A stretch of DNA of 52,272 nt from an uncultured Clostridia bacterium (GTDB lineage: Bacteria > Bacillota > Clostridia > Christensenellales > UBA1242): NCBI GenBank assembly GCA_944384535.1, contig CALWTS010000010.1, positions 68,651-120,922 of the forward strand. The letters run 5' to 3'. A program made the translations under genes and the position numbers. This document shows positions 44,468 through 51,199 of this stretch, piece by piece; positions within the stretch are counted from its first letter, which is position 1, and each line of letters begins with the position of its first letter. Below the pieces are notes generated by a model that was given only the letters and a program-made list of their open reading frames with translations, was not told where the DNA came from and searched no databases.

Positions 44468-45203
44468 AATTATATTTTATTGCACCACCTGAAACTAAAA
44501 TATTTTCACCAGTTATAAATGATGAGTCTTCGCTGGCTAGAAAATATGCACAGTTTGCAACATCTTCTGTTGTACCTAAGCGTTGTAATGGTGTTGATTC
44601 TATAATATTATTTTTTTCCTCTTTGTTAAAACAAGCCGTCATTTTTGTTTCAATAAAACCAGGGGAGATTGAGTTAATCCTAATTTTCAACTGTCCATAT
44701 TCTTGTGCAAGAGACTTGGTAAGGCCAATTATTCCTGCTTTGGTAGATGAATATACCGCTTCACAAGAACCTCCAAACATACCATAGATTGATGCGATAT
44801 TTATAATATTACCTCGTTTCTGTTTAATAAAATATGAAATAGCTTCTTTGTTACATAAAATAGTTCCTTTTAAATTTACGTTTATTAATTCATTAATTTC
44901 TTCTTCGGAATAATCTATCAATAGTTGTTCTTTTTTTGCTACTCCTATATTACAGATTATGCAATCAATATAACTGAAACTATTAAATGCTTCTTTAAAA
45001 CATTCTTTAATATCATTGTATAAATTTATATCCATTTTTTTTGTAATAATTTTTATGTTAAATTTTTTTTCTAATTCAAAAAAATAGTCAATTTTACCAT
45101 TATTATAAGTCGCAAAAATATCGTATCCATTTGATGCGAATTTTTTTGCTATTTCTTTACCTATATCTCCGGATGCTCCTAATATTAACACAACTTTTCT
45201 CAT
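44466..45203 (-). CDS. Short-chain dehydrogenase/reductase, FabG-like
   Basis: 245 residues, classical SDR. The cofactor loop is LGASGDIGKEIA (residues 7-18), the structural motif is CNIGVAKK (usually NNAG), and the catalytic set is Ser (NIASIYG), Tyr and Lys (YSSTKAG, residues about 151-157). The ending SSFITGENILVSGGAIKYN is typical. FabG of fatty acid synthesis is closest in form, but the gene stands alone and not in a fab cluster, so another keto-substrate is possible. It has no ribosome site, and its -10 box ends 7 nt before the ATG. Confidence 0.88.
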   Translation of the reverse strand: MRKVVLILGASGDIGKEIAKKFASNGYDIFATYNNGKIDYFFELEKKFNIKIITKKMDINLYNDIKECFKEAFNSFSYIDCIICNIGVAKKEQLLIDYSEEEINELINVNLKGTILCNKEAISYFIKQKRGNIINIASIYGMFGGSCEAVYSSTKAGIIGLTKSLAQEYGQLKIRINSISPGFIETKMTACFNKEEKNNIIESTPLQRLGTTEDVANCAYFLASEDSSFITGENILVSGGAIKYN

Positions 45204-45210
45204 ATGGATT

Positions 45211-45239
45211 ATTATAATTATAATCTATTTTGTTGTCAA
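45211..45239 (-). promoter_or_regulatory. Promoter of the SDR gene, predicted leaderless
   Basis: Minus strand: TTGACA (45234-45239), a 17-nt spacer, TATAAT (45211-45216), both perfect consensus. Seven nt to the ATG at 45203. Confidence 0.78.
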
Positions 45240-45246
45240 GAAAGCA

Positions 45247-45276
45247 ATAAAAAAAACACCATAAATATTATGGTGT
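45247..45276 (-). terminator. Terminator of the six-gene tRNA operon
   Basis: On the minus strand, ACACCATAA/TTATGGTGT with a 3-nt loop and a T run, a few nt after tRNA-Tyr. Confidence 0.88.
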
Positions 45277-45281
45277 AATCA

Positions 45282-45366
45282 TGGTGGGCAGGGGTGGATT
45301 CGAACCACCGAAGACGTAGTCGACGGATTTACAGTCCGTTGCATTTGGCCGCTCTGCAACCTACCC
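45282..45366 (-). tRNA. tRNA-Tyr (anticodon GUA)
   Basis: 85 nt, class II with a long variable arm. The acceptor is GGGTAGG/CCTGCCC, then A and CCA. The loop CUGUAAA gives GUA. It is last in the operon. Confidence 0.95.
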
Positions 45367-45398
45367 ATAAATTTTAAGCACCTTTACAGGTGCTTAAT

Positions 45399-45473
45399 TG
45401 GAGCTGGTGAAAGGAATCGAACCTTCAACCTGCTGATTACAAGTCAGCTGCTCTACCATTGAGCCACACCAGC
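45399..45473 (-). tRNA. tRNA-Thr (anticodon UGU)
   Basis: 75 nt. The acceptor is GCTGGTG/CACCAGC with discriminator U and CCA. The stem GCTGA/TCAGC holds CUUGUAA, giving UGU. Confidence 0.95.
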
Positions 45474-45516
45474 AAATAAAAACGTTTCAAATGTAATAAT
45501 ACCACTTAAAACGTCT

Positions 45517-45592
45517 TGGTGCCCTAAGGTGGAATCGAACCACCGACACAAGGATTTTCAGTCCTTTGCTCTGCCGACTGAGCTATCAGGGC
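45517..45592 (-). tRNA. tRNA-Phe (anticodon GAA)
   Basis: 76 nt. The acceptor is GCCCTGA/TTAGGGC, then A and CCA. The stem AAGGA/TCCTT holds CUGAAAA, giving GAA. Confidence 0.95.
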
Positions 45593-45642
45593 GTATGATT
45601 AAAAGGAAGATACTTTAATCATTATCCCAAACAAATTGGGTT

Positions 45643-45719
45643 TGGCGACTCGAATGGGGCTCGAACCCACGACCTCCAGCGTGACAGGCTGGCGTTCTAA
45701 CCAACTGAACTACCGAGCC
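45643..45719 (-). tRNA. tRNA-Asp (anticodon GUC)
   Basis: 77 nt. The acceptor GGCTCGG pairs with TCGAGTC with two wobbles; discriminator G, as expected for Asp, then CCA. The loop CUGUCAC gives GUC. Confidence 0.95.
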
Positions 45720-45767
45720 ACATTTTTAACAATGTGAAATTTTTCCACTTAGATTGTCAATCAGAAG

Positions 45768-45844
45768 TGGTGGGCCTTCAGGGACTCGAACCCCGGACCG
45801 ACCGGTTATGAGCCGGTTGCTCTAACCAACTGAGCTAAAGGCCC
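45768..45844 (-). tRNA. tRNA with CAU anticodon (Ile2 or elongator Met)
   Basis: 77 nt. The acceptor is GGGCCTT/GAAGGCC-type pairing with A73 and CCA; the loop CUCAUAA gives CAU. It is not the initiator, because the first acceptor pair is a normal G-C. C4-G69 and C5-G68 are present, which are known TilS recognition features in E. coli tRNA-Ile2, so lysidine-modified tRNA-Ile(AUA) is favoured over Met. Confidence 0.88.
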
Positions 45845-45849
45845 ATTTG

Positions 45850-45952
45850 GCAAACTTGTTTTATGGTCGGGGTGGAGAGGCTCGAACTCCCGACCCCATG
45901 GTCCCAAACCACGTGCGCTACCAACTGCGCTACACCCCGCTAACAAGTTTGC
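45850..45952 (-). repeat. Inverted repeat flanking tRNA-Pro
   Basis: GCAAACTTGTT (45850-45860) and its exact complement AACAAGTTTGC (45942-45952) bracket the tRNA-Pro gene. In the RNA the 5' leader would pair with the spacer after CCA and extend the acceptor stem. The predicted transcription start is close to the outer end of the repeat. Confidence 0.8.
45864..45939 (-). tRNA. tRNA-Pro (anticodon UGG)
   Basis: 76 nt. The acceptor is CGGGGTG/CACCCCG, then A and CCA. The loop UUUGGGA gives UGG. It is first in the operon and is flanked by an 11-bp inverted repeat. Confidence 0.95.
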
Positions 45953-45958
45953 AGAGTT

Positions 45959-45987
45959 ATTTTAATATAAAAAAGAAATTATGTCAA
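45959..45987 (-). promoter_or_regulatory. Promoter of the six-gene tRNA operon
   Basis: Minus strand: TTGACA (45982-45987), a 17-nt spacer, TAAAAT (45959-45964). The order transcribed is Pro, CAU, Asp, Phe, Thr, Tyr. Confidence 0.85.
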
Positions 45988-46090
45988 GAAAAAATTATAA
46001 AATTTTTCAAAAATATTTATTTTAATGACTTAATATATTGCATTACTATTAAGATTAAATAATGTAAAAAATTTAAGAATAAAAAATAAA

Positions 46091-46191
46091 AAGATACAAT
46101 TAAAAAGAGTTGTATTTTATTTTTATTTTTAATTTTTTTTATTAGATGTTTTAAAAATAGGTATTTTTCGATAAAAGTACTTATTTTTTTT
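46091..46191 (+). other. Two terminator-like hairpins upstream of spoIIAA
   Basis: Hairpin 1: stem 46091-46101 with 46108-46118, followed by a T-rich tract (on the other strand it also ends in T). Hairpin 2: a 14-bp stem 46155-46168 with 46173-46186, loop CGAT, then a T run. The 45988-46232 gap holds no gene. The pair may insulate the sporulation operon from read-through or form a leader; the sporulation promoter itself was not found with confidence. Confidence 0.6.
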
Positions 46192-46232
46192 AATTTAGTT
46201 TATGATATGATTTTGCTGTAAGGAGGAAATGT

Positions 46233-46541
46233 ATGCATATAAAAAGCAAGGTTTATAACAATACTCTTTATGTAGTTTTATGTGGGGAACTGGATGAACA
46301 CTCTGCGACCCATACAAGAATAACTTTAGACAATATATTCTCAGGCGGTGATTTTAATCAAATAATAATAGATTTATCAGAATTAGATTTTATGGATAGT
46401 ACTGGAATAGGTGTGTTAATTGGTAGATATAAAAAAATGAAATCTAGAAACATACCAATATTTATATGTAATCCTTCTAAACATGCAGAAAAAATATTTA
46501 AAATGACAGGGCTATATGAGATAATGCCCAAAATAGTATAA
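46233..46541 (+). CDS. spoIIAA: Anti-anti-sigma factor SpoIIAA
   Basis: 102 residues, one STAS domain. In the forespore the unphosphorylated protein binds SpoIIAB and frees sigma-F. The phosphorylation site is in LDFMDSTGIGVLIGRYK, with Ser at residue 56, and the N-terminal strand LYVVLCGELDEHSA fits the family. An AAGGAGG site precedes the ATG. It is the first gene of the classical three-gene operon, followed 12 nt later by spoIIAB. Confidence 0.96.
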   Translation: MHIKSKVYNNTLYVVLCGELDEHSATHTRITLDNIFSGGDFNQIIIDLSELDFMDSTGIGVLIGRYKKMKSRNIPIFICNPSKHAEKIFKMTGLYEIMPKIV

Positions 46542-46553
46542 AGGAGATTAAGC

Positions 46554-47009
46554 ATGGAAGTGGAAAAATTAAACTTTATGGAAGTAAAATTTAAAGCTTT
46601 GTCAATTAATGAAAGTTTTGCAAGAGTATGTGTTGCAGGTTTTTGTGTTCAAATGAATCCTTCAGTAGATGAATTAGGCGATATAAAAACAGCTGTATCA
46701 GAGGCAGTTACAAATTGTGTTGTTCATGCTTACCCTAAACATAATGGAGTAATATATTTAAGATGTGAGATAGAAGGAAATAATTTAAAGATTATAGTTA
46801 AAGATGAAGGGATAGGAATAAAGGATATTGAAAAAGCGAAAGAACCATTTTATACGACAAAACCAGATGAAGAAAGAAGTGGTATGGGTTTTGCCGTAAT
46901 GGAAAGTTTTATGGATAAAGTAGTAGTGGAACATAATGGTGATAAAGGTATTGTTGTAACAATGTATAAACAAATAGGAAATGAAAGGTTGCAGGTGAAT
47001 AATGCTTGA
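46554..47009 (+). CDS. spoIIAB: Anti-sigma factor and kinase SpoIIAB
   Basis: 151 residues, GHKL-type ATPase that holds sigma-F inactive and phosphorylates SpoIIAA. The N box is DIKTAVSEAVTNCVVHAYP (residues about 41-59), the G1 box is KDEGIGIKDIEKA and the G2 region is EERSGMGFAVMESFMD. The length is typical. A GGAG site precedes the ATG, and the 3' end overlaps sigF by 8 nt, which couples regulator and target as in Bacillus and Clostridium. Confidence 0.97.
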   Translation: MEVEKLNFMEVKFKALSINESFARVCVAGFCVQMNPSVDELGDIKTAVSEAVTNCVVHAYPKHNGVIYLRCEIEGNNLKIIVKDEGIGIKDIEKAKEPFYTTKPDEERSGMGFAVMESFMDKVVVEHNGDKGIVVTMYKQIGNERLQVNNA

Positions 47010-47721
47010 TAATACTGAAATTTTGCAATTGGTTTTTAAGGCACAAAACGGGGACCAAAATGCGAAAACAGTACTTATAGAGGAAAATGCTCCATTAATA
47101 AAAAGTATCATAAAAAGATTTAAGGACAAGGGAATAGAATATGATGACTTATATCAACTTGGATGCATGGGATTTTTGAAAGCTATAAAAAATTTTAATA
47201 AAGAATTTGGTGTTAAATTTTCTACTTATGTTGTACCTATGGTAATAGGTGAGATAAAAAGATTTATGAGAGATGATGGATCAATAAAAGTTTCAAGAGC
47301 ATTAAAAACTTTAAATTTACAAATAAATAAATATATTGAAAATTATTATAGTAAAGAACAAAAAAAACCAAGTATAGAAGAAATCGCAAAGTATTTTAAA
47401 TGCGATGAGCAAGATATTATTTTAGCTATGGATTCTTCTAAAATGCCAGTATCTTTATACACATCTACAGATGATGAGGAGAATAGTAACATGGTAGATA
47501 AGATAGAAGCAGATGAAGATATTAATAATAAAATAATAGATGATTTGACATTAAAGGAATTAATAAAACAACTTGATGAAAGGGATAAAAAAATAATATT
47601 GTTAAGATATTATTTTGATAAAACACAAAGTGAAATTGCTAAACAATTAAAAATTTCACAAGTACAAGTTTCTAGATTGGAGAGTAAGATTCTAGATAAT
47701 TTACGTTCTAAACTAATTTAA
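47002..47721 (+). CDS. sigF: Forespore sigma factor SigF
   Basis: 239 residues, the first compartment-specific sporulation sigma factor. Region 2 shows DDLYQLGCMGFLKAIKNFN and FSTYVVPMVIGEIKRFMRDDG, typical of the SigF/SigG group. Region 3 follows (KKPSIEEIAKYFKC). Region 4 ends with YYFDKTQSEIAKQLKISQVQVSRLESKILDNLR. A GCAGGTGAAT site is just upstream. SigG is similar, but adjacency to spoIIAA and spoIIAB settles the call. Two hairpins follow the stop. Confidence 0.97.
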   Translation: MLDNTEILQLVFKAQNGDQNAKTVLIEENAPLIKSIIKRFKDKGIEYDDLYQLGCMGFLKAIKNFNKEFGVKFSTYVVPMVIGEIKRFMRDDGSIKVSRALKTLNLQINKYIENYYSKEQKKPSIEEIAKYFKCDEQDIILAMDSSKMPVSLYTSTDDEENSNMVDKIEADEDINNKIIDDLTLKELIKQLDERDKKIILLRYYFDKTQSEIAKQLKISQVQVSRLESKILDNLRSKLI

Positions 47722-47737
47722 CTACTATATATATGGT

Positions 47738-47790
47738 GTTGTTTAATAAACAACATACTAAAAAACACAATTTTAAAATTGTGTTTTTTA
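47738..47790. terminator. Tandem hairpins, bidirectional terminator
   Basis: GTTGTTTAATAAACAAC (47738-47754), then the near-perfect palindrome AAAAAACACAATTTT/AAAATTGTGTTTTTT (47760-47790). It separates sigF from the convergent lipoprotein gene. Confidence 0.86.
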
Positions 47791-47793
47791 TAT

Positions 47794-48753
47794 TTAAATT
47801 TTATTTTCTATAAAATCAGAATTTTCGTTTTTAATTTTTTCTATATTTTCAAGATTAGATGTAGGAATATTATTTTCATATTCAAAATCTCTATTGTAAT
47901 TATTGTTATAATAATTATTAGTATTAGGTTTATATCGATAAGTGTCAATATTTTTTACTCTTGGGTAAAATGTATCTGTATTTCTATTTGGATTATACTT
48001 ATAGTTTCTATTATATAGATAGCAGTTATTATTATACATATAGGAATTTGGATAATTATTAATTTCATTATTGGAATAATCAATATTTTCAGTTGACTTG
48101 TTTTTATAGGTATCTATATTGTTATTATTTTCTTTTTCTTTTAAATTCGAATTTTGTTCTACTAATTTATCATCAATATTTAATAAACTATTATCTAATA
48201 TTTCAGAAATTTGACACATTGTATTATACAAAATTGTGAGATAAATTTGCCTTTCATTCATACTATTAGCTAATTCTGTATATGCTGCTTTAGTTTGTTC
48301 GGCATTAAAAGTTTGAACTTTTGTAAATTTTTTAATTTTATTTACAGAGTTTTTTACATCATTTTTTGTATTGTTCAAATATGTTACATATTTACTAAGA
48401 GAACTTGTTAAATCATTTAAAGCATTTACTTTGTTATTTCCTAAGTTATATTTGACAGATTGATTTGATTTTAGATAATTTGCTAGTGTTAATACATCTT
48501 TTCTCAAATCTTCTTCATTCACCATGTTTTGATAAGCTTCTTCTTTTTGTTTTGGAATTTGTAAATTATTACTATTAGTAGAAAAAAAACTAACCTCACT
48601 AACTTCGCTAGAATTTGTTGAGCTTACTATTTCAGTTACTCTATCTAATTGCGTATTTAAACTATGTAGTGCTTGAGATTCGCTTGATGCTGAACAACCT
48701 GCAAATATTATACACAACAATATTAAAATTGTTGATAACATTATTTTTTTCAT
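47794..48753 (-). CDS. Putative sporulation-linked lipoprotein
   Basis: 319 residues; family not recognised. The N-terminus is a lipoprotein signal: a basic start, a hydrophobic core (residues 5-17) and the lipobox FAGC with Cys at residue 20. Residues 25-205 are helical, with Ser/Asn-rich stretches. The last 110 residues are low complexity, very rich in Asn and Tyr (YMYNNNCYLYNRNYKYN), as seen in some spore-associated proteins. It lies between sigF and spoVAC, and its promoter looks like a forespore type, so a role in the forespore membrane is plausible but inferred. A GGAGG site precedes the ATG. Confidence 0.75.
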   Translation of the reverse strand: MKKIMLSTILILLCIIFAGCSASSESQALHSLNTQLDRVTEIVSSTNSSEVSEVSFFSTNSNNLQIPKQKEEAYQNMVNEEDLRKDVLTLANYLKSNQSVKYNLGNNKVNALNDLTSSLSKYVTYLNNTKNDVKNSVNKIKKFTKVQTFNAEQTKAAYTELANSMNERQIYLTILYNTMCQISEILDNSLLNIDDKLVEQNSNLKEKENNNNIDTYKNKSTENIDYSNNEINNYPNSYMYNNNCYLYNRNYKYNPNRNTDTFYPRVKNIDTYRYKPNTNNYYNNNYNRDFEYENNIPTSNLENIEKIKNENSDFIENKI

Positions 48754-48770
48754 ATTTCCTCCATTAAATA

Positions 48771-48799
48771 TATTTTGCTAATAAGTAATTAAAATATAC
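48771..48799 (-). promoter_or_regulatory. Possible sigma-F/sigma-G promoter
   Basis: Minus strand: GTATA (48795-48799), a 16-nt spacer, GCAAAATA (48771-48778). This resembles the GYATA -35 and the G-n-n-A-n-A -10 of forespore sigma factors, with one Gly-position mismatch (GC for GG). It is a weak match, supported by context. Confidence 0.4.
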
Positions 48800-48853
48800 G
48801 AAATATTGTTTAAATATTTTTTACTTGTTAATAATTATAAAAAAGGAGTAGGA

Positions 48854-49306
48854 ATGCAATTAGATGAAAAGAAGAGAAATGAAGCTTACAATAGATATGT
48901 AAAGTCTAGAATTCCAAAAACAAAACCATGGCCAAGCTTATTTAATTCTTTTTGGGTTGGTGGATTGATTTGTTGTTTAGGACAGGGAATTAATGATTTA
49001 ATTTTGTTATGGTTTCCTAACATGGCAGAACAAAACGCATGGGCATATACATTAATTGTTTTAATTTTTATAGCTTCATTTTTAACAGGAATTGGAGTTT
49101 ATGATAAAATAGGAAAATTTGCTGGAGGTGGTTCTATTGTTCCTATTACAGGCTTTTCCAATTCAATTACTTCTTCAGCATTAGAATTTAAACATGAAGG
49201 TGTCATATATGGAATCTGCGTAAAAATGTTTAACATTGCAGGTCCTGTTATTGTAACAGGAATAGTTGCAAGTATTGTGGTTGGAATAATTTATCTTTTT
49301 GTATAG
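48854..49306 (+). CDS. spoVAC: Stage V sporulation protein AC
   Basis: 150 residues, the usual SpoVAC length, an inner-membrane protein of the channel that moves Ca-dipicolinic acid into the developing spore and releases it in germination. Seen: Arg-rich start (NRYVKSRIPKTKPWPSLFNSF), GGLICCLGQGI, GGGSIVPITGFSNSITSSALEFKHEG and the C-terminal helix. ATG 48854 is behind AAAAGGAG; an earlier in-frame start at 48806 is rejected because the extra 16 residues lie before the ribosome site. spoVAD follows after 10 nt, the standard order. Confidence 0.95.
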   Translation: MQLDEKKRNEAYNRYVKSRIPKTKPWPSLFNSFWVGGLICCLGQGINDLILLWFPNMAEQNAWAYTLIVLIFIASFLTGIGVYDKIGKFAGGGSIVPITGFSNSITSSALEFKHEGVIYGICVKMFNIAGPVIVTGIVASIVVGIIYLFV

Positions 49307-49316
49307 GTGAGGTATT

Positions 49317-49994
49317 GTGAAAGCTAATCAAACAGTAAAGTTTAAAAATAAACCTATAATAATAGGCAGCTATTCTATTGTAGGACCAAAAGAAGGTAAA
49401 GGAAGTTTCGGTCCTTATTTTAATTATGTCGTAAATGATGACTCTTTTGGTGAAGACAGTTATGAAAAGGCTGAAAAGAAAATGTTAATAAGTTCGATTG
49501 TTGGGGCTATAGAAGATGCTAAAATAAAACCTAACGATGTTAATTTACTTTTAGCTGGAGATTTACTAAATCAAATTATATCATCTTCATATGCTGCAAG
49601 AAATTTCAATTTTGCATATTTGGGTGTTTTTGGCGCATGTTCAACTATGGCTGAAAGTATGGCAATTGGAGCATCGCTAGTAGATGGTGGACAATTTGAA
49701 ACAGTTGTTTGTGCTACTGGTTCTCATTTTTCTACGGCAGAAAGACAATTTCGATTTCCTTTAGAATTGGGAAATCAAAGACCTCCAACTTCTCAATGGA
49801 CAGTAACTGGTGCTGGTGCTTGTGTTTTATCTTTAAAGGGTAGAGGTCCAAGAATTAGTATGGCTACATTTGGAAAGGTAATAGATTTTGGTGTAAAAGA
49901 TGTTAATGATATGGGGGCAGTTATGGCACCTGCCATTGATATAATAGGACTATGTGGAATGATACTGCCACGAATATCTAATACAAAAATCTAA
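49317..49994 (+). pseudogene. spoVAD: spoVAD, 3'-truncated
   Basis: 225 residues against about 338 in Bacillus SpoVAD. The protein is a thiolase-fold partner of the SpoVA channel that binds dipicolinic acid. The first 205 residues fit the family well: KPIIIGSYSIVGPKEGKGSFG, LLAGDLLNQII, LGVFGACSTMAESMAIGA, ATGSHFSTAERQFRFPLELG and TGAGACVLSLKG. After MGAVMAPAIDI (about 49945) the sequence stops matching and runs 15 unrelated residues to a stop. The missing third contains the C-terminal half of the fold, so the product is probably not functional. The start is GTG behind GGTGAGG. An accessory segment follows at once, so an insertion, deletion or assembly join broke it. Confidence 0.85.
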
Positions 49995-50010
49995 ATAAAA
50001 GGAGGTAATA

Positions 50011-50076
50011 ATGGTATCAAGAAAATCTAAAAAAGTGGTTGAAATATGCCACTTTTTTACAAATAGTATGTTATAA
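50011..50076 (+). CDS. Short frame with strong ribosome site, possible gene remnant
   Basis: 21 codons after AAAGGAGGTAATA, one of the best ribosome sites in the window. It starts MVSRKSKKVV, like the basic start of some recombinases, but ends inside a terminator hairpin. It is probably the broken start of a gene or a leader peptide. I cannot assign it. Confidence 0.3.
   Translation: MVSRKSKKVVEICHFFTNSML
50029..50058 (+). terminator. Intrinsic terminator near the spoVAD break
   Basis: The stem AAAAAAGTGG/CCACTTTTTT with a 10-nt loop and its own T run. A second-strand reading is equally good. Confidence 0.8.
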
Positions 50077-50097
50077 TGAAAGCGAGGTAAAATTGTT

Positions 50098-50934
50098 ATG
50101 GCAAATATTAAAGTATTTGAAGATAAGAAAATTAGAACAGAGTGGGATGCTGAAAAAGAAGATTGGTGGTTTTCAGTCCACGACGTGGTGCAAGTGCTAA
50201 GCGATTGTAAAGATGTTAGAGACTATATCAAAAAAATGAGAAAGAGAGATGAACAGTTGAATTTGAACTGGGGGACAATTTGTCCCCTAGTTGAAAGTGT
50301 TGGGAATGACGGCAAGAGAAGAAAAATTTTAATGGCAAACACTCGTGGAGTGTTGCGTCTTGTTCAGTCTATTCCAAGTAAAAAGGCAGAACCTTTTAAA
50401 CTTTGGCTTGCACAAGTGGGTGGGGATAGACTTGATGAAATTGCTGATCCAGAAAAGGCAATGCAAAGAGGTGCCGATTTCTATCGTGCCAAAGGATATT
50501 CACCAGAATGGATAACACAAAGACTTCTTTCAATTAAAATAAGAAAAGAGCTTACTGATGAATGGAAAGAAAGGGGAATTGAAAAAGAAAGTGATTATGC
50601 AATTCTTACAAATGAATTGACAAAGGCTTGGAGTGGAAAAGATATTAAATCCTATAAGGCACTTAAAAACTTAAAGAAAGAAAGTTTAAGAGATAATATG
50701 ACAGATATTGAACTGACAATCAATCAGCTTGCGGAACTTACAACAAAGACAATCTCACAACAAGAAAAGCCAGAAACTTTTGCAAAAAGTAAAGATGTTG
50801 CAAGGCGCGGTGGAAAAGTAGCAAAGAATGCCAAAGATGAATTTGAAAAGGCGACAGGCACAAAAGTTGTTTCAAGTGTAAATGCAACAAATAAAAAACT
50901 CTTAGATACAACTCCAAAGAATGAAGATGATTAA
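50098..50934 (+). CDS. BRO-N domain protein (phage antirepressor-like)
   Basis: 278 residues. The N-terminal BRO domain (residues 4-115) is shown by WDAEKEDWWFSVHDVVQVLS, RDYIKKMRKRDEQL, RRKILMANTRGVLRLVQSIP and KAEPFKLWLAQVGGDRLDE. BRO domains bind DNA and occur in phage antirepressors and mobile genes. The rest is helical and Lys/Glu-rich (ERGIEKESDYAILTNELTKAWSG, KDVARRGGKVAKNAKDEFE), typical of a widespread stand-alone version in gut bacteria. Base composition is clearly less AT-rich than the surrounding core genes, which suggests recent transfer. A TATAAT lies at 50072-50077 and a GCGAGG ribosome site precedes the ATG. Confidence 0.85.
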   Translation: MANIKVFEDKKIRTEWDAEKEDWWFSVHDVVQVLSDCKDVRDYIKKMRKRDEQLNLNWGTICPLVESVGNDGKRRKILMANTRGVLRLVQSIPSKKAEPFKLWLAQVGGDRLDEIADPEKAMQRGADFYRAKGYSPEWITQRLLSIKIRKELTDEWKERGIEKESDYAILTNELTKAWSGKDIKSYKALKNLKKESLRDNMTDIELTINQLAELTTKTISQQEKPETFAKSKDVARRGGKVAKNAKDEFEKATGTKVVSSVNATNKKLLDTTPKNEDD

Positions 50935-50938
50935 TGAG

Positions 50939-50975
50939 ATAAGGTGCAAGGATTTTACTTGTGCCTTATTTTGTT
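50939..50975 (+). terminator. Terminator of the BRO gene
   Basis: A 12-bp stem with two G-U pairs, ATAAGGTGCAAG/CTTGTGCCTTAT, then TTTTGTT. Confidence 0.8.
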
Positions 50976-51199
50976 AACAAAACTTTTATTTAAAAATTTT
51001 GTTGTATGTTGATAAATATTTTAAAATTTTAGTTCTAATTGAGAATTTTATGTTATAATGTGTATGTATTTGTAGAATGGTAGTATAATTTCAAGCCAAA
51101 ACCGATGCAGAATTCAAAGAGTTGTGATAAAATTTAGATATAAATAAATGCAAGGATTTTTGAAAGTTTTATTGTATAAGAATATTAGGTGGTTTACAA
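50976..51199 (+). other. Intergenic stretch with a promoter-like site and a coding remnant
   Basis: An extended -10, TGTTATAAT, ends near 51059. Downstream, at about 51092-51124, one frame reads AKTDAEFKEL and then a stop, which looks like the remnant of a protein. No complete gene was seen. Confidence 0.35.

Noticed and set aside
45847..46062. Plus-strand frame of 71 codons over tRNA-Pro
   Set aside because: It is antisense to a complete tRNA gene and has no promoter or ribosome site.
49945..49994. Reading the last 15 residues of the spoVAD frame as a natural C-terminus
   Set aside because: SpoVAD needs over 100 more residues for its thiolase fold, and the sequence has no resemblance to it.
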